A stretch of DNA of 64,000 bases from Streptomyces mirabilis (GCF_039503195.1 NZ_JBCJKP010000001.1:9176001-9240000); one strand, 5' to 3'. Counted from the stretch's first letter, positions 36,641 to 46,469 are shown. The notes: generated by a model not told the origin, from the sequence alone. Made by a program: numbers and translations.

Positions 36641-37900
36641 ATGCCTTCTGCCGTGCGCTTCGGCGTCAACTACACGCCCAGCGAAGGGTGGTTCCACCAC
36701 TGGCTCGACTTCGACCTCGACTCCGTACGCGCCGACCTCGACTCCATCGCCGCGCTGGGCCTCCACCACATCCGGGTCTTCCCGCTGTGGCCCTACTTCC
36801 AGCCCAACCGCGCGCTGATCCGCCCGCGCGCCGTCGAGCAGCTGCTCCAGCTCGTCGACGCGGCCGGAGAGCGGGGGCTCGACGTCAACGTGGACGGTCT
36901 GCAGGGGCACCTGTCGAGCTTCGACTTCCTGCCCGCGTGGACGCGGACCTGGCACCGGCGCAACCTGTTCACCGACCCGGAGGTCCTCGACGGCCAGGCG
37001 GCCTATCTGCGTACGCTCGCCGCGGCCCTCGCCGACCGCCCGCACTTCATCGGCATGACGCTCGGCAACGAGGTCAACCAGTTCTCGGCGGGCCCGCCCC
37101 ATCCGGACCCCGACCGGGCGAGCAGCGCCCAGATCGACGCCTGGCTGGAGCGGATGCTCGCCGCCTGCGAGGAGGGCGCCCCCGGCAGGCTGCATCTGCA
37201 CGCCGAGTACGACGCCACCTGGTACCAGGACGACATGCCGTTCACCCCGGGCCAGGCCGCCCGCCGCGGCGCCGTCACGGCCGTACATTCCTGGGTCTTC
37301 AACGGCACCGCCCAGCGACACGGCCGTACCTCCGTGCCGACCGAACACCACGCCGCGTATCTGATCGAGCTGAGCAAGGCCTGGGCCGACGACCCGCACC
37401 GGCCGGTCTGGCTCCAGGAGGTCGGCGCACCCGCCCCCCTGATCCCGCCCGAGCACGCCGCGGCCTTCACCGAGGCCACCGTCGCGGCGGCGCTGGACTG
37501 CCCCGACCTGTGGGGCATCACCTGGTGGTGTTCCCACGACGTCTCCCGCGACCTCGCCGACTTCCCCGAACTCGAATACGGGCTGGGCCTGTTGACCAAC
37601 GGCCGGCGTCCCAAGGACAGCGCGCGGACGCTGGCCCGCGCCGCCCACGAGCACCACCACGCGCCCGCCCCCCGGACCACGGCGCTGATCGTCCCCGCCG
37701 ACCCCGCCGTCCGCTCGCTGTGCGCCCCGGGCGGCCCCGTCTTCGAGGCGTTCTTCCGGCTCACCGCCGACGGCGCCCGCCCCACCACCGTCCTCGACGC
37801 GCGCGCGGACGACAAGGAACACCTCGCCGCGCGCGGCATCACCGAAGTCGTCAGTCCCGATCAGGTACTCCCCATCCCACAAGGAGAAACCCGCTCGTGA
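36641..37900 (+). CDS. Cytoplasmic GH5-like glycoside hydrolase, probable N-glycan-core beta-mannosidase
   Basis: A 419-residue (beta/alpha)8 enzyme with no signal peptide. GVNYTPSEGWFHHWLDFD at the N-terminus, the acid/base Glu144 in LGNEVNQF and the nucleophile Glu260 in WLQEVGAP follow the clan GH-A pattern. The sequence style matches the GH5 subfamily (GH5_18) whose bifidobacterial members split Man-beta-1,4-GlcNAc, the N-glycan core. That activity fits its place between an importer and GH85/GH38 genes, but it is inferred. Its stop overlaps the GH85 start (GTGA). Confidence 0.78.
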   Translation: MPSAVRFGVNYTPSEGWFHHWLDFDLDSVRADLDSIAALGLHHIRVFPLWPYFQPNRALIRPRAVEQLLQLVDAAGERGLDVNVDGLQGHLSSFDFLPAWTRTWHRRNLFTDPEVLDGQAAYLRTLAAALADRPHFIGMTLGNEVNQFSAGPPHPDPDRASSAQIDAWLERMLAACEEGAPGRLHLHAEYDATWYQDDMPFTPGQAARRGAVTAVHSWVFNGTAQRHGRTSVPTEHHAAYLIELSKAWADDPHRPVWLQEVGAPAPLIPPEHAAAFTEATVAAALDCPDLWGITWWCSHDVSRDLADFPELEYGLGLLTNGRRPKDSARTLARAAHEHHHAPAPRTTALIVPADPAVRSLCAPGGPVFEAFFRLTADGARPTTVLDARADDKEHLAARGITEVVSPDQVLPIPQGETRS

Positions 37901-39909
37901 ACCCCACCAGACGCACCGTCCTGCTCGCCGGCGCCGCCGCCGCGCTGCTGCCCGCCCTGCCCGGTCTGCCCGCGGTCGCGGCGACCGAGGCCGCCGCGAC
38001 CGCGGCACCGCCGTACGCCTCCTACTGGTACCCCGACTCGCTGCCCTCGGGCACCCCCGGCACCGGGATCACCTGGCGCAGTCTCAAGGCATGGAGCGCC
38101 GCGACCGACGCCGACCTGGCGTTCAACGCGTCGACCGTGCCGCTCGCCGCGCGCTTCACTCCGACCCCGGCCAACACGACCGCCCGCAGCGGCCAGGCCC
38201 GTATCCAGTCCCTCGTCTCCTTCGGCCCCACGTCGAGCAACCCCGCGCAGGGCGCCGCCACCGCCGACTACTACGCCCTCACCCACTGGGCGTATCTGGA
38301 CGAACTCGTCTTCTGGGGCGGCTCGGCGGGGGAGGGCCTGATCCTCGCGCCGAACGCCCCGATCGTCGACGCGGCCCACCGGCACGGTGTGCCCGTCCTC
38401 GGCAATGTCTTCCTGCCGCCCGTCGCCTACGGCGGACAGCTCCAGTGGACCCGCGACCTGGTGCAGAAGGATTCCGCCGGGCACTACCCGCTCGCCGCGC
38501 GGCTCGTCGCGGTGGCGGCGGCGTACGGCTTCGACGGATGGTTCATCAACGCGGAGACCAGCGGCGGGAACACCGCGCTCGCCACCGCCATGCTCGGCTT
38601 CATGAACGAACTGAAGTCGCTCGGGACGGCTCAGGGGCAGCGCGTCACCTGGTACGACGCGATGACCGTGAGCGGCTCGGTGAGCTGGCAGGGCGCCCTG
38701 AACAACCAGAACAAGACGTTCTTCCAGGCCGCCGACTCCATGTTCGTCGACTTCCGCTGGTCGCAGAGCAGCCTGGCCTCCTCCGCGACGACGGCCCAGC
38801 AACTCGGGCGCAGTCCCTACGAGTTGTGGGCGGGCCTCGACGTCGAGGCCAACGGGACCGGCGCCTCCGTCAATTGGGACGCCATCGTGCCGAGCGCCAA
38901 GGCCCACGTCACCTCGCTCGGCTTCTACCGGCCCGAGTGGACCCGCAACCACCTGCCCGCGAGCCGGACCCCCGGCGACTTCCACGCCGCCGACGACCTG
39001 TTCTGGACCGGCTCCTCCCTCGACCCCTCCAAGCCCGACACGAGCGCGAGCTGGCGCGCCCCGGCCGTCTCCGTCGCCGACCGCTCGACGGTCGCCTCAC
39101 TCCCGTTCGCGACCGTCTTCAACACCGGCCACGGGCTGAAGTGGTGCGAGGACGGCGAGGTCACCTCGGACCAGGCCTGGAACCACCTCGGTCTCCAGGA
39201 CCGGCTGCCCTCCCGCCGCTGGGTCGTGCGGACGGACGGACAGCGCCCCGCCGTCACCTTCGACTTCGCGGACGCCTGGCGGGGCGGAAGCAGCCTGCTC
39301 GTCGCCGGCGCCCTCGACGCGCCCACCACGCTGGACCTGTACGCGACGAGGCTGCCGCTCACCGCGGAGACGGTGGTCGAGCTCACCTACCGCACGGACG
39401 CGGGCGCCGCCGCCGTGGAGCTGGCCGTCGCCACCGCCGAGCCGAGCGCGGCGGGCGGGGCGCCCCCGTACACGTACTTCCCGCTCACGTCCTCGGGCGA
39501 CGGCTGGGAGACCGCCACCGTGCCGCTGACCGGACTGAGCGGGACCGCGCACGCGCTGGGCGTGCGGCTGACGGCGAGCAGTGGTCCGGTGCGCTGGCGC
39601 CTGGGCGGGCTCGCGGTCCGCGATGCCGTGCTCACCCCCGCCGCACCCACCGACCTGCGCGTCACCGGCGCCGACGGCGGCAACCTGCGCTTCGCCTGGC
39701 AGGGCGCCCCCGGCGAAGTACGCCATTACGAGCTGTACCGGACGCTCCCCGACGGCACGCGCCGCTTCCTCGGCGGCACCTGCCAGAGCGCGTTCTACGT
39801 CGGCGGTCTCACCGCCGAGCAGGGCGAGTCGTCCGGGGGGTTCGAAGTGCGCGCGGTGGGGGAGCTGTTCACCGTCTCGACCGCCGCCACGACCACCCAC
39901 ACCTGGTAG
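37897..39909 (+). CDS. Exported endo-beta-N-acetylglucosaminidase, GH85
   Basis: A 670-residue enzyme with a Tat-type signal (NPTRRTVLLAGAAAALLPALPG). The GH85 barrel contains FDGWFINAET, in which Asn218 and Glu220 are the expected catalytic Asn/Glu pair of substrate-assisted cleavage. The rest comprises beta-sandwich modules, one CBM-like region (~430-590) and a C-terminal FnIII-like domain (PTDLRVTGADGGNLRFAWQG). It cuts between the two core GlcNAc residues of N-glycans, releasing mannose-rich glycan from glycoproteins outside the cell. AAGGAG precedes GTG 37897, which overlaps the previous stop. Confidence 0.9.
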   Translation: MNPTRRTVLLAGAAAALLPALPGLPAVAATEAAATAAPPYASYWYPDSLPSGTPGTGITWRSLKAWSAATDADLAFNASTVPLAARFTPTPANTTARSGQARIQSLVSFGPTSSNPAQGAATADYYALTHWAYLDELVFWGGSAGEGLILAPNAPIVDAAHRHGVPVLGNVFLPPVAYGGQLQWTRDLVQKDSAGHYPLAARLVAVAAAYGFDGWFINAETSGGNTALATAMLGFMNELKSLGTAQGQRVTWYDAMTVSGSVSWQGALNNQNKTFFQAADSMFVDFRWSQSSLASSATTAQQLGRSPYELWAGLDVEANGTGASVNWDAIVPSAKAHVTSLGFYRPEWTRNHLPASRTPGDFHAADDLFWTGSSLDPSKPDTSASWRAPAVSVADRSTVASLPFATVFNTGHGLKWCEDGEVTSDQAWNHLGLQDRLPSRRWVVRTDGQRPAVTFDFADAWRGGSSLLVAGALDAPTTLDLYATRLPLTAETVVELTYRTDAGAAAVELAVATAEPSAAGGAPPYTYFPLTSSGDGWETATVPLTGLSGTAHALGVRLTASSGPVRWRLGGLAVRDAVLTPAAPTDLRVTGADGGNLRFAWQGAPGEVRHYELYRTLPDGTRRFLGGTCQSAFYVGGLTAEQGESSGGFEVRAVGELFTVSTAATTTHTW

Positions 39910-39952
39910 CAGGACCACCTTCCCGCACCATCTTCACCCCACGGAGCACCCC

Positions 39953-42900
39953 ATGCATGACGACCGCACCCTGGTCGAAGCCCGCCTCAAGCGCGTCCTC
40001 GACGAGCGTATCCGACCCGCCGTGTACCCCGAGTCCGTGCCGCTGGACGTCGCGGTGTGGCACGCTCCCGGTGAGCCGGTGCCGGTCGCCGAGGGGCTCG
40101 CGGCCACACCCGAGCCGATCGAGGTGGGTGCGCGCTGGGGCGCTCCGTGGGGCACCAGCTGGTTCCGGGTCACCGGGACCGTCCCGGAGGCGTGGGCAGG
40201 GAAGACCGTCGAGGCCCTGCTGGACCTCGGCTTCGACGAGAACATGCCCGGCTTCCAGTGCGAGGGGCTCGTCTACCGGCCCGACGGCTCTCCGGTGAAG
40301 GGACTCAACCCGCGCAACCAGTGGGTGCGCATCGGCGCCCCGGTCGAGGGCGGCGAGGAGGTCCGGCTGCACGTCGAGGCCGCGTCCAACCCGGTGATCC
40401 TCGACTACCATCCCTTCCTGCCCACCCAGTTGGGCGACAAGGAGACCGCGGGCAGCGAGCCGCAGTACACCCTCACCCGGATGGACCTCGCCGTCCTCGA
40501 CGAGACCGTGTGGGAGCTGGTGCTCGACCTGGAGGTCCTCGGCGAGCTGATGGCGGAGCTGCCGGTGGAGTCGGCGCGGCGCTGGGACATCCTGCGCGCG
40601 GTGGACAAGGCGCTCGACGCGGTCGACCTGCAGGACGTGGGTGCGACCGCCGCCGCGGCCCGCGAACGGCTGGCCGGGGTGCTCGCCGAGCCCGCCGTCC
40701 CGTCCGCGCACCGCATCAGCGCCGTCGGGCACGCGCACATCGACTCGGCGTGGCTGTGGCCGCTGCGCGAGACCGTCCGCAAGGTGGCGCGGACCACCTC
40801 CAACATGACCGCGCTCATCGAGGACGAGCCCGAGTTCGTCTTCGCGATGTCCCAGGCCCAGCAGTGGGCCTGGGTGAAGGAGCACCGGCCCGAGGTGTGG
40901 GCGCGGGTGAAGAAGGCGGTCGCGGAGGGTCGGTTCGTGCCCGCGGGCGGTATGTGGGTCGAGTCGGACACCAACATGCCGGGCTCGGAGGCGATGGCCC
41001 GTCAGTTCGTGCACGGCAAGCGGTTCTTCCTCGACGAGTTCGGCATCGAGAACGACGAGGCCTGGCTGCCGGACACCTTCGGCTTCGCCGCGGGACTTCC
41101 GCAGATCATCAAGGCGGCGGGCTCCAAATGGCTGCTCACCCAGAAGATCTCGTGGTCGCAGACCAACAAGTTCCCGCACCACACCTTCCAGTGGGAGGGC
41201 ATCGACGGCACCCGCATCTTCACGCACTTCCCGCCCGTCGACACCTACAACTGCTCCATGCGGGGCAGCGAACTCGCGCACGCGGCAAAGAACTTCAAGG
41301 ACAAGGGCTCCGCCCGGCACTCCCTCGCCCCCACCGGCTGGGGTGACGGAGGCGGCGGTACCACCCGCGAGATGGTGGCCAAGGCGGCCAGGGTCCGTGA
41401 CCTCGAAGGCTCCGCCACCGTGGTGTGGGAGACCCCGACGGAGTTCTTCAAGAAGGCCGAGGCCGAGTACCCGAACGCCCCTGTCTGGGTCGGCGAGTTG
41501 TACCTCGAACTGCACCGCGCCACGCTCACCAGCCAGTCGAGGACCAAGCAGGGCAACCGGCGCAGCGAACACCTCCTGCGTGAGGCCGAACTCTGGGCCG
41601 CGACCGCCGCCGTACGGACCGGATTCCCCTACCCGTATGAGGAGTTGGACCGCATCTGGAAGACGGTCCTGCTCCACCAGTTCCACGACATCCTGCCCGG
41701 CTCGTCCATCGCCTGGGTGCACCGGGAGGCGCGCAGGACGTACGAGCGGGTCGCCGAGGAGCTGACCGGCATCATCGACGCGGCGCAGCGGGCGCTGGCG
41801 GGTGAAGGCGGGACGGAGCTCGTGTTCAACTCCGCCCCGCACCGCAGGGACGGGGTCCCGGCGGGCGGGGCCCTGCCCGCCGCCGCGACGGGCGAGGTGG
41901 CGCTCGCGTCGCGCGTAGGCGGCGGCCACGTCCTCGACAACGGCCTGCTGAGGGTCGAGATCGACGCCCGGGGCCTGGTCGTCTCCGCGTACGACATCGA
42001 CGCCGACCGCGAGACGATCGCCCCGGGACGCGCCGCGAATCTGCTCCAGATCCACCCCGACTTCCCGAACATGTGGGACGCCTGGGACGTCGACGAGTTC
42101 TACCGCAACACGGTCACCGACCTGGTCGACGCGGACGAGGTCGTGCCGGGCGAGGACGGTGTGTCGGTGCGGATCGTACGGTCCTTCGGCGCGTCGCGGG
42201 TCACCCAGGTGCTGTCGCTCGCGCCGGGGGAGCGGCGGCTCGGCATCGACACCGAGGTCGACTGGCACGAGACGGAGAAGTTCCTGAAGCTCGCCTTCCC
42301 GCTCGACGTGCACGCGGAGCGGTACGCCTCCGAGACGCAGTTCGGGCACTTCTACCGGCCGACGCACACCAACACGTCCTGGGAGGCGGCCAAGTTCGAG
42401 GCGTGCAACCACCGGTTCGTGCACATGGAGGAGCCGGGCTGGGGTGTCGCGCTCGTCAACGACTCGACCTACGGCCATGACGTGACCCGTACGGTCCGCG
42501 ACAGCGACTCCGGTACGACCACGACCGTGCGCGTCTCGTTGCTGCGTGCCCCGCGCTTCCCCGACCCCGAGACCGACCAGGGCGTCCACCGCTTCCGGCA
42601 CGCGCTGGTGCCGGGGGCCGGCATCGGGGACGCGGTGCGTGAGGGGTGGCGGATCAATCTGCCGGAGCGGCGGGTGAGCGGCGAGCGTGAGGTCGCGCCC
42701 CTGGTGGAGGTGGCGCAGGACGCGGTCGTGGTGACCGCGGTCAAGCTCGCCGACGACGGCAGTGGGGATGTGGTCGTACGCTTCCACGAGTCCCGGGGCG
42801 GGCGCACCGGGGCCACGCTGACGGCCGGGTTCGAGATCGGGGACGTCACCGTCACCGACCTGCTGGAGCGTCCCCTCGTGGACGCCGTCGCGCCGCGGCG

Positions 42901-42970
42901 CGACGGTGACCGGGTCACCCTGTCGCTGCGCCCCTTCGAGCTGGTCACTCTGCGGCTGACACGCGCCTGA
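39953..42970 (+). CDS. Cytoplasmic alpha-mannosidase, GH38
   Basis: A 1005-residue enzyme without a signal peptide. The zinc-binding block GHAHIDSAWLWPLRET, the GGMWVESDTNMPGSE block with the probable nucleophile Asp339, WLPDTFGF, and the late HQFHDILPGSSI are all GH38 hallmarks. It releases alpha-linked mannose from imported oligosaccharides. The length is normal for bacterial GH38 (about 1000). GGAG lies 7 bases before ATG 39953. It is the last gene of the LacI-controlled operon and completes a set of external release, import and internal trimming. Confidence 0.94.
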   Translation: MHDDRTLVEARLKRVLDERIRPAVYPESVPLDVAVWHAPGEPVPVAEGLAATPEPIEVGARWGAPWGTSWFRVTGTVPEAWAGKTVEALLDLGFDENMPGFQCEGLVYRPDGSPVKGLNPRNQWVRIGAPVEGGEEVRLHVEAASNPVILDYHPFLPTQLGDKETAGSEPQYTLTRMDLAVLDETVWELVLDLEVLGELMAELPVESARRWDILRAVDKALDAVDLQDVGATAAAARERLAGVLAEPAVPSAHRISAVGHAHIDSAWLWPLRETVRKVARTTSNMTALIEDEPEFVFAMSQAQQWAWVKEHRPEVWARVKKAVAEGRFVPAGGMWVESDTNMPGSEAMARQFVHGKRFFLDEFGIENDEAWLPDTFGFAAGLPQIIKAAGSKWLLTQKISWSQTNKFPHHTFQWEGIDGTRIFTHFPPVDTYNCSMRGSELAHAAKNFKDKGSARHSLAPTGWGDGGGGTTREMVAKAARVRDLEGSATVVWETPTEFFKKAEAEYPNAPVWVGELYLELHRATLTSQSRTKQGNRRSEHLLREAELWAATAAVRTGFPYPYEELDRIWKTVLLHQFHDILPGSSIAWVHREARRTYERVAEELTGIIDAAQRALAGEGGTELVFNSAPHRRDGVPAGGALPAAATGEVALASRVGGGHVLDNGLLRVEIDARGLVVSAYDIDADRETIAPGRAANLLQIHPDFPNMWDAWDVDEFYRNTVTDLVDADEVVPGEDGVSVRIVRSFGASRVTQVLSLAPGERRLGIDTEVDWHETEKFLKLAFPLDVHAERYASETQFGHFYRPTHTNTSWEAAKFEACNHRFVHMEEPGWGVALVNDSTYGHDVTRTVRDSDSGTTTTVRVSLLRAPRFPDPETDQGVHRFRHALVPGAGIGDAVREGWRINLPERRVSGEREVAPLVEVAQDAVVVTAVKLADDGSGDVVVRFHESRGGRTGATLTAGFEIGDVTVTDLLERPLVDAVAPRRDGDRVTLSLRPFELVTLRLTRA

Positions 42971-43010
42971 GCGGGCGCGTCCCCGGCCCCTTCCCGGGCT
43001 GCGGATCCGG

Positions 43011-43712
43011 CTACTGCGTGAGCTGGGTCCGCAGCCACTGCTCCACTTCGCCCACGTGCGCGGCGGCGGCAGCCCTGGCGGCCTCCGGGTCGTGAGCCAC
43101 CAGCGCGCGGTGGATCGCCGCGTGCTCGCGGCGTGTGCGCTCGAAGGCGCCCTCCTCCTCGTAGCCCCGCCAGACCCGGGCACGGAACGTGCGCGAGGAC
43201 AGGCCCTCCAGGATGGCGGCCATGGTCTCGTTGCCCGCGGCGGCCGCGATCTCGCGGTGGAAGGCCAGATCGTGGGCGAGGATCTCCTCCGGGTCGTCCG
43301 TCGCGTTCATCGCCAGCAGGTGTTTCTCGACCTCGGCGAGCTGGTCCGCCGTGATCCGCGCGGCGGCCAGCGCGGTCGCCGTCGACTCCAGGATCCGCCG
43401 CACCTCCAGCAGCTCGACCAGCCGCGGCCCGCGCGAGAGGTCGGCCACCACGCCGAAGGTCTCCAGCAGGTCCCCGGCCTCCAGCTGGGTGACGTAGATG
43501 CCCGAGCCGTGCCGGGCCTCCAGCACGCCGAGGACCGTGAGCGCGCGGATCGCCTCGCGCATCGAGCTGCGGGACATGCCCAGCTGGGCGGCGAGATCAC
43601 GCTCGGTCGGCAGCCGCTGCCCGGGCTCCAGCCGGCCCTCGCCGATCATCGCCTTGATCCGCTCGATGGCGCGCTGCGTCACGGTGCCCTTCTGCGGGGC
43701 CGACTCGTCCAC
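43011..43712 (-). CDS. FadR-subfamily GntR transcriptional regulator
   Basis: A 233-residue regulator with an N-terminal winged helix (GQRLPTERDLAAQLGMSRSSMREAIRALTVLGVLEARHGSGIYV) and a C-terminal FCD ligand domain (HDLAFHREIAAAAGNETM; HAAIHRALVAHDPEAARAA). FCD proteins usually sense small carboxylates. It is divergent from the fucose-type operon, with FadR-like TGGTC-n-GACCA operators in between, so it probably represses that operon and itself until a pathway acid (for example L-fuconate or a keto-deoxy derivative) appears. GGAGGAG lies 6 bases before GTG 43712. Confidence 0.92.
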   Translation of the reverse strand: MDESAPQKGTVTQRAIERIKAMIGEGRLEPGQRLPTERDLAAQLGMSRSSMREAIRALTVLGVLEARHGSGIYVTQLEAGDLLETFGVVADLSRGPRLVELLEVRRILESTATALAAARITADQLAEVEKHLLAMNATDDPEEILAHDLAFHREIAAAAGNETMAAILEGLSSRTFRARVWRGYEEEGAFERTRREHAAIHRALVAHDPEAARAAAAAHVGEVEQWLRTQLTQ

Positions 43713-43756
43713 GCCGTCTCCTCCTGTTGCCGGGTGCGCCGCAGTCTAACCACCGG

Positions 43757-43771
43757 AGTGGTCGGACCACT
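43757..43771. promoter_or_regulatory. FadR/GntR operator AGTGGTCGGACCACT
   Basis: Seven-base arms AGTGGTC/GACCACT around one central base. This is the classical TGGTC-n-GACCA pattern of FadR-subfamily operators, 45 bases upstream of the regulator start and 140 upstream of the transporter start. Confidence 0.8.
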
Positions 43772-43820
43772 ACGGCTGATAACGCGGAAATTTTGGCGCA
43801 CAGGGGTGTTGTGGAGGCGA

Positions 43821-43835
43821 AGTGGTCTGATAAAT
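43821..43835. promoter_or_regulatory. Second FadR-type half-operator overlapping a likely -10 region
   Basis: AGTGGTCTGATAAAT repeats the left arm of the upstream operator exactly; the right arm is degenerate and merges with an AT-rich GATAAATAT, which may be the -10 region of the transporter operon. Centre-to-centre distance to the first operator is 64 bases, about six turns. Confidence 0.55.
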
Positions 43836-43911
43836 ATTCGTCCCGGTTGAGCGGGACGCTCGGCCACGCACCGTCACCCCCGATCGATCTCGCTCAACGA
43901 GGAGCCGTCAG

Positions 43912-44979
43912 ATGGCCGGCAGAAACGTGCGGAACACGCGAATTGCGTCGCGGGCAGTGCGTGCGGCGGCTGCGGCCGCCTGCGCGACCCTCGTGCTCGC
44001 GGCATGCGGCAGCACCAAGGACTCCGTGTCGTCGGGCGGCGGAGGCACCGGCAAGGTCGGGGTCATCCTGCCCCTGCTGACCTCGCCGTTCTGGCAGTCC
44101 TACAACGACTACGTGCCGAAGATGGCGAAGTCCGAAGGGGTCGACGCCCTCAAGACCGTCAACTCCAACAGCGACCCGTCCCAGCAGATCACCGACATCA
44201 ACAACCAGCTCAACCAGGGCGTGAAGGGCCTCGTCGTGGCCCCCCTGGACAGCGCCGCGATCGCCGCCGGGCTCGACCAGGCCGAGCGCAAGGGCGTTCC
44301 CGTGGTCGCCGTCGACGTGGCGCCCGAGAAGGGCAAGGTCGCCATGGTCGTACGCGCCAACAACGTCGCGTACGGCGAGAAGGCCTGCGAGTACCTCGGC
44401 AAGCAGATCCCCTCCGGCAAGGTCGTGCAGATCATGGGCGACCTGGCCTCGGTCAACGGCCGGGACCGCTCCGAGGCATTCCGCACCTGCGTGCAGAAGA
44501 ACTACCCGAAGCTGAAGGTCCTGGAGATCCCGGCCAAGTGGGAGTCCGACACCGCGGCCTCCAAGCTCGACACCCTGCTGAACGCCAACCCCGACATCAA
44601 GGGCATCTACATGCAGGCGGGCGGCGTCTACCTCGCGCCGACCCTCCAAACGCTCAAGTCCAAGGGCATGCTGAAGAAGGCCGGCCAGGCGGGCCACATC
44701 ACGATCGTCTCGAACGACGGCATCCCGCAGGAGTTCGACGCCATCCGCAAGGGCGAGATCGACGCCACCGTCTCCCAGCCGGCCGACGCGTACGCCAAGT
44801 ACGGCATGTACTACATCAAGGCCGCGATGCAGGGGAAGACGTTCAAGACCGGCCCGACCGACCACGACTCCGAGATCGTCAAGCTGCCCAGCGGCATCCT
44901 GGAGGACCAGCTGCCCGCGCCGCTGGTGACCAAGGACAACGTCGACGACCCCAAGCTCTGGGGCAACACGGTCAAATGA
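43912..44979 (+). CDS. Sugar ABC transporter substrate-binding lipoprotein (ribose/RbsB type)
   Basis: A 355-residue periplasmic-binding-protein-like (LacI fold) lipoprotein: lipobox LAAC at about residue 32, then KVGVILPLLTSPFWQSYNDYV, a hexose/pentose-binding opening, GLVVAPLDSAAIAAGLDQA and IVSNDGIPQEFDAIRKGEIDATVSQPADAYAKYG. GAGGAG precedes ATG 43912. It heads an operon for L-fucose-type sugar oxidation, so L-fucose is the most likely ligand (inference from neighbours). Confidence 0.9.
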   Translation: MAGRNVRNTRIASRAVRAAAAAACATLVLAACGSTKDSVSSGGGGTGKVGVILPLLTSPFWQSYNDYVPKMAKSEGVDALKTVNSNSDPSQQITDINNQLNQGVKGLVVAPLDSAAIAAGLDQAERKGVPVVAVDVAPEKGKVAMVVRANNVAYGEKACEYLGKQIPSGKVVQIMGDLASVNGRDRSEAFRTCVQKNYPKLKVLEIPAKWESDTAASKLDTLLNANPDIKGIYMQAGGVYLAPTLQTLKSKGMLKKAGQAGHITIVSNDGIPQEFDAIRKGEIDATVSQPADAYAKYGMYYIKAAMQGKTFKTGPTDHDSEIVKLPSGILEDQLPAPLVTKDNVDDPKLWGNTVK

Positions 44980-46469
44980 GCACCCCACTGGTGGAGGCGC
45001 GGGGGGTGGCCAAGCGGTACGGCCCCACCGTCGCCCTCCAAGACGGCCGGCTCACCGTTCTCCCCGGTGAGTCCCACGCCCTCGTCGGGCGCAACGGCGC
45101 GGGCAAGTCCACCCTCGTCACCGTCCTCACCGGCCTCCAGGCCCCCGACGAGGGCGAGGTCCGCTTCGACGGTGAGCCCGCGCCCGCGCTCACCGACCGC
45201 GACGCCTGGCGCCGCAAGGTGGCCTGCGTCTACCAGAAGCCCACCGTCGTACCGGAGCTGACGGTCGCGGAGAACCTCTTCATCAACCGGCAGCCGGTCG
45301 GGCGCGGCGGCTTCATCAGCTGGCGCAGGCTGCGGGCCGAGGCGGCGCAGGTCCTGGACACCTGGGACGTGCACGTCGACCCGGAGGCCCGCACCGCCGA
45401 CCTCAAGGTCGAGGACCGCCAGATGGTCGAGATCGCCCGGGCGCTCAGCTTCGGCGCCCGGTTCATCGTCCTCGACGAGCCGACCGCGCAGCTCGACAAC
45501 CGGGAGATCGAACGGCTCTTCACCCGGATGCGCGCGCTCCAGGAGTCCGGTGTCACCTTCCTGTTCATCTCGCACCACCTCCAGGAGGTGTACGAGGTGT
45601 GCCAGACGGTCACCGTGCTGCGCGACGCCCGCTGGATCACCACCGCGCCGGTCGCCGAACTCCCCCGCACGGCCCTGGTGGAGGCCATGGCGGGGGAGTC
45701 GATCGCCGAGCGGACCGTCACGCACCAGTCCGTCGCCGCGGACACCCCGGTGCTGCTCGACGCCCGGGGGCTCACCTCGGACGCGTACGAGGACATCGAC
45801 CTCACCGTCCGCCGCGGGGAGGTCCTCGGCCTCGCCGGCTCCAGCGGCAGCGGCAAGATCGAGCTTGCCGAGTCGTTCGCCGGACTGCACACCCCGACCG
45901 GCGGCACGGCTCAACTCGAAGGTGAAAGGCTGCCGTTCGGTGACGTGCAGGCCGCGCTCAAGGCGGGCGTCGCCTGTGTCCCGCGCGACCGGCACGAGCA
46001 GGGTCTCGTCTCCGGCATGACCATCGGCGACAACACCACCATGAGCGTCCTGAACCGGCTCGGCCGCTACGGCTTCATCTCCGCCGCCCGCAAGCGGGGC
46101 TTCGCCACCGAGCTGATCGAACGCCTCGACATCCACACCGAGGGCCCCGAACAGCCCGTCTCCGACCTCTCCGGCGGCAACGCCCAGAAGGTCGTCATGG
46201 CGCGCGCCCTCGCCTCCGACCCCCGCCTCCTCGTCCTCATCAACCCCACCGCGGGCGTCGACGTGAAGTCCAAGGAGTCACTGCTGTCCCGGATGGACAG
46301 CGCCAGCGAGGACGGCACCGCCGTGCTCGTCGTCTCCGACGAACTCGACGACCTGCGCCGCTGCGACCGCGTCCTCGTCCTCTTCCACGGCCGTGTCGTC
46401 GCCGAGCACCCGGCGGGCTGGCACGACCACGAGCTGATCGCCTCCATCGAAGGAGTGGACCATGGCTGA
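44976..46469 (+). CDS. Sugar ABC transporter ATP-binding protein, two-domain (RbsA type)
   Basis: A 497-residue protein with two nucleotide-binding halves. NBD1 is canonical: GRNGAGKST, LKVEDRQMVEIARAL and FIVLDEPTAQLD. NBD2 is altered: the Walker A region reads GSSGSGKIE, the signature is LSGGNAQKVVMARAL, and the place of the Walker B Asp-Glu reads LLVLINPTAGVD. NBD2 therefore probably does not hydrolyse ATP. The start overlaps the binding-protein stop (ATGA) and the end overlaps the permease by 8 bases. Confidence 0.93.
   Translation: MSTPLVEARGVAKRYGPTVALQDGRLTVLPGESHALVGRNGAGKSTLVTVLTGLQAPDEGEVRFDGEPAPALTDRDAWRRKVACVYQKPTVVPELTVAENLFINRQPVGRGGFISWRRLRAEAAQVLDTWDVHVDPEARTADLKVEDRQMVEIARALSFGARFIVLDEPTAQLDNREIERLFTRMRALQESGVTFLFISHHLQEVYEVCQTVTVLRDARWITTAPVAELPRTALVEAMAGESIAERTVTHQSVAADTPVLLDARGLTSDAYEDIDLTVRRGEVLGLAGSSGSGKIELAESFAGLHTPTGGTAQLEGERLPFGDVQAALKAGVACVPRDRHEQGLVSGMTIGDNTTMSVLNRLGRYGFISAARKRGFATELIERLDIHTEGPEQPVSDLSGGNAQKVVMARALASDPRLLVLINPTAGVDVKSKESLLSRMDSASEDGTAVLVVSDELDDLRRCDRVLVLFHGRVVAEHPAGWHDHELIASIEGVDHG

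Noticed and set aside
39869..43183. 1104-codon minus-strand open frame across the GH38 gene
   Set aside because: A shadow of GH38; it also overlaps the FadR regulator and has no recognisable domain.
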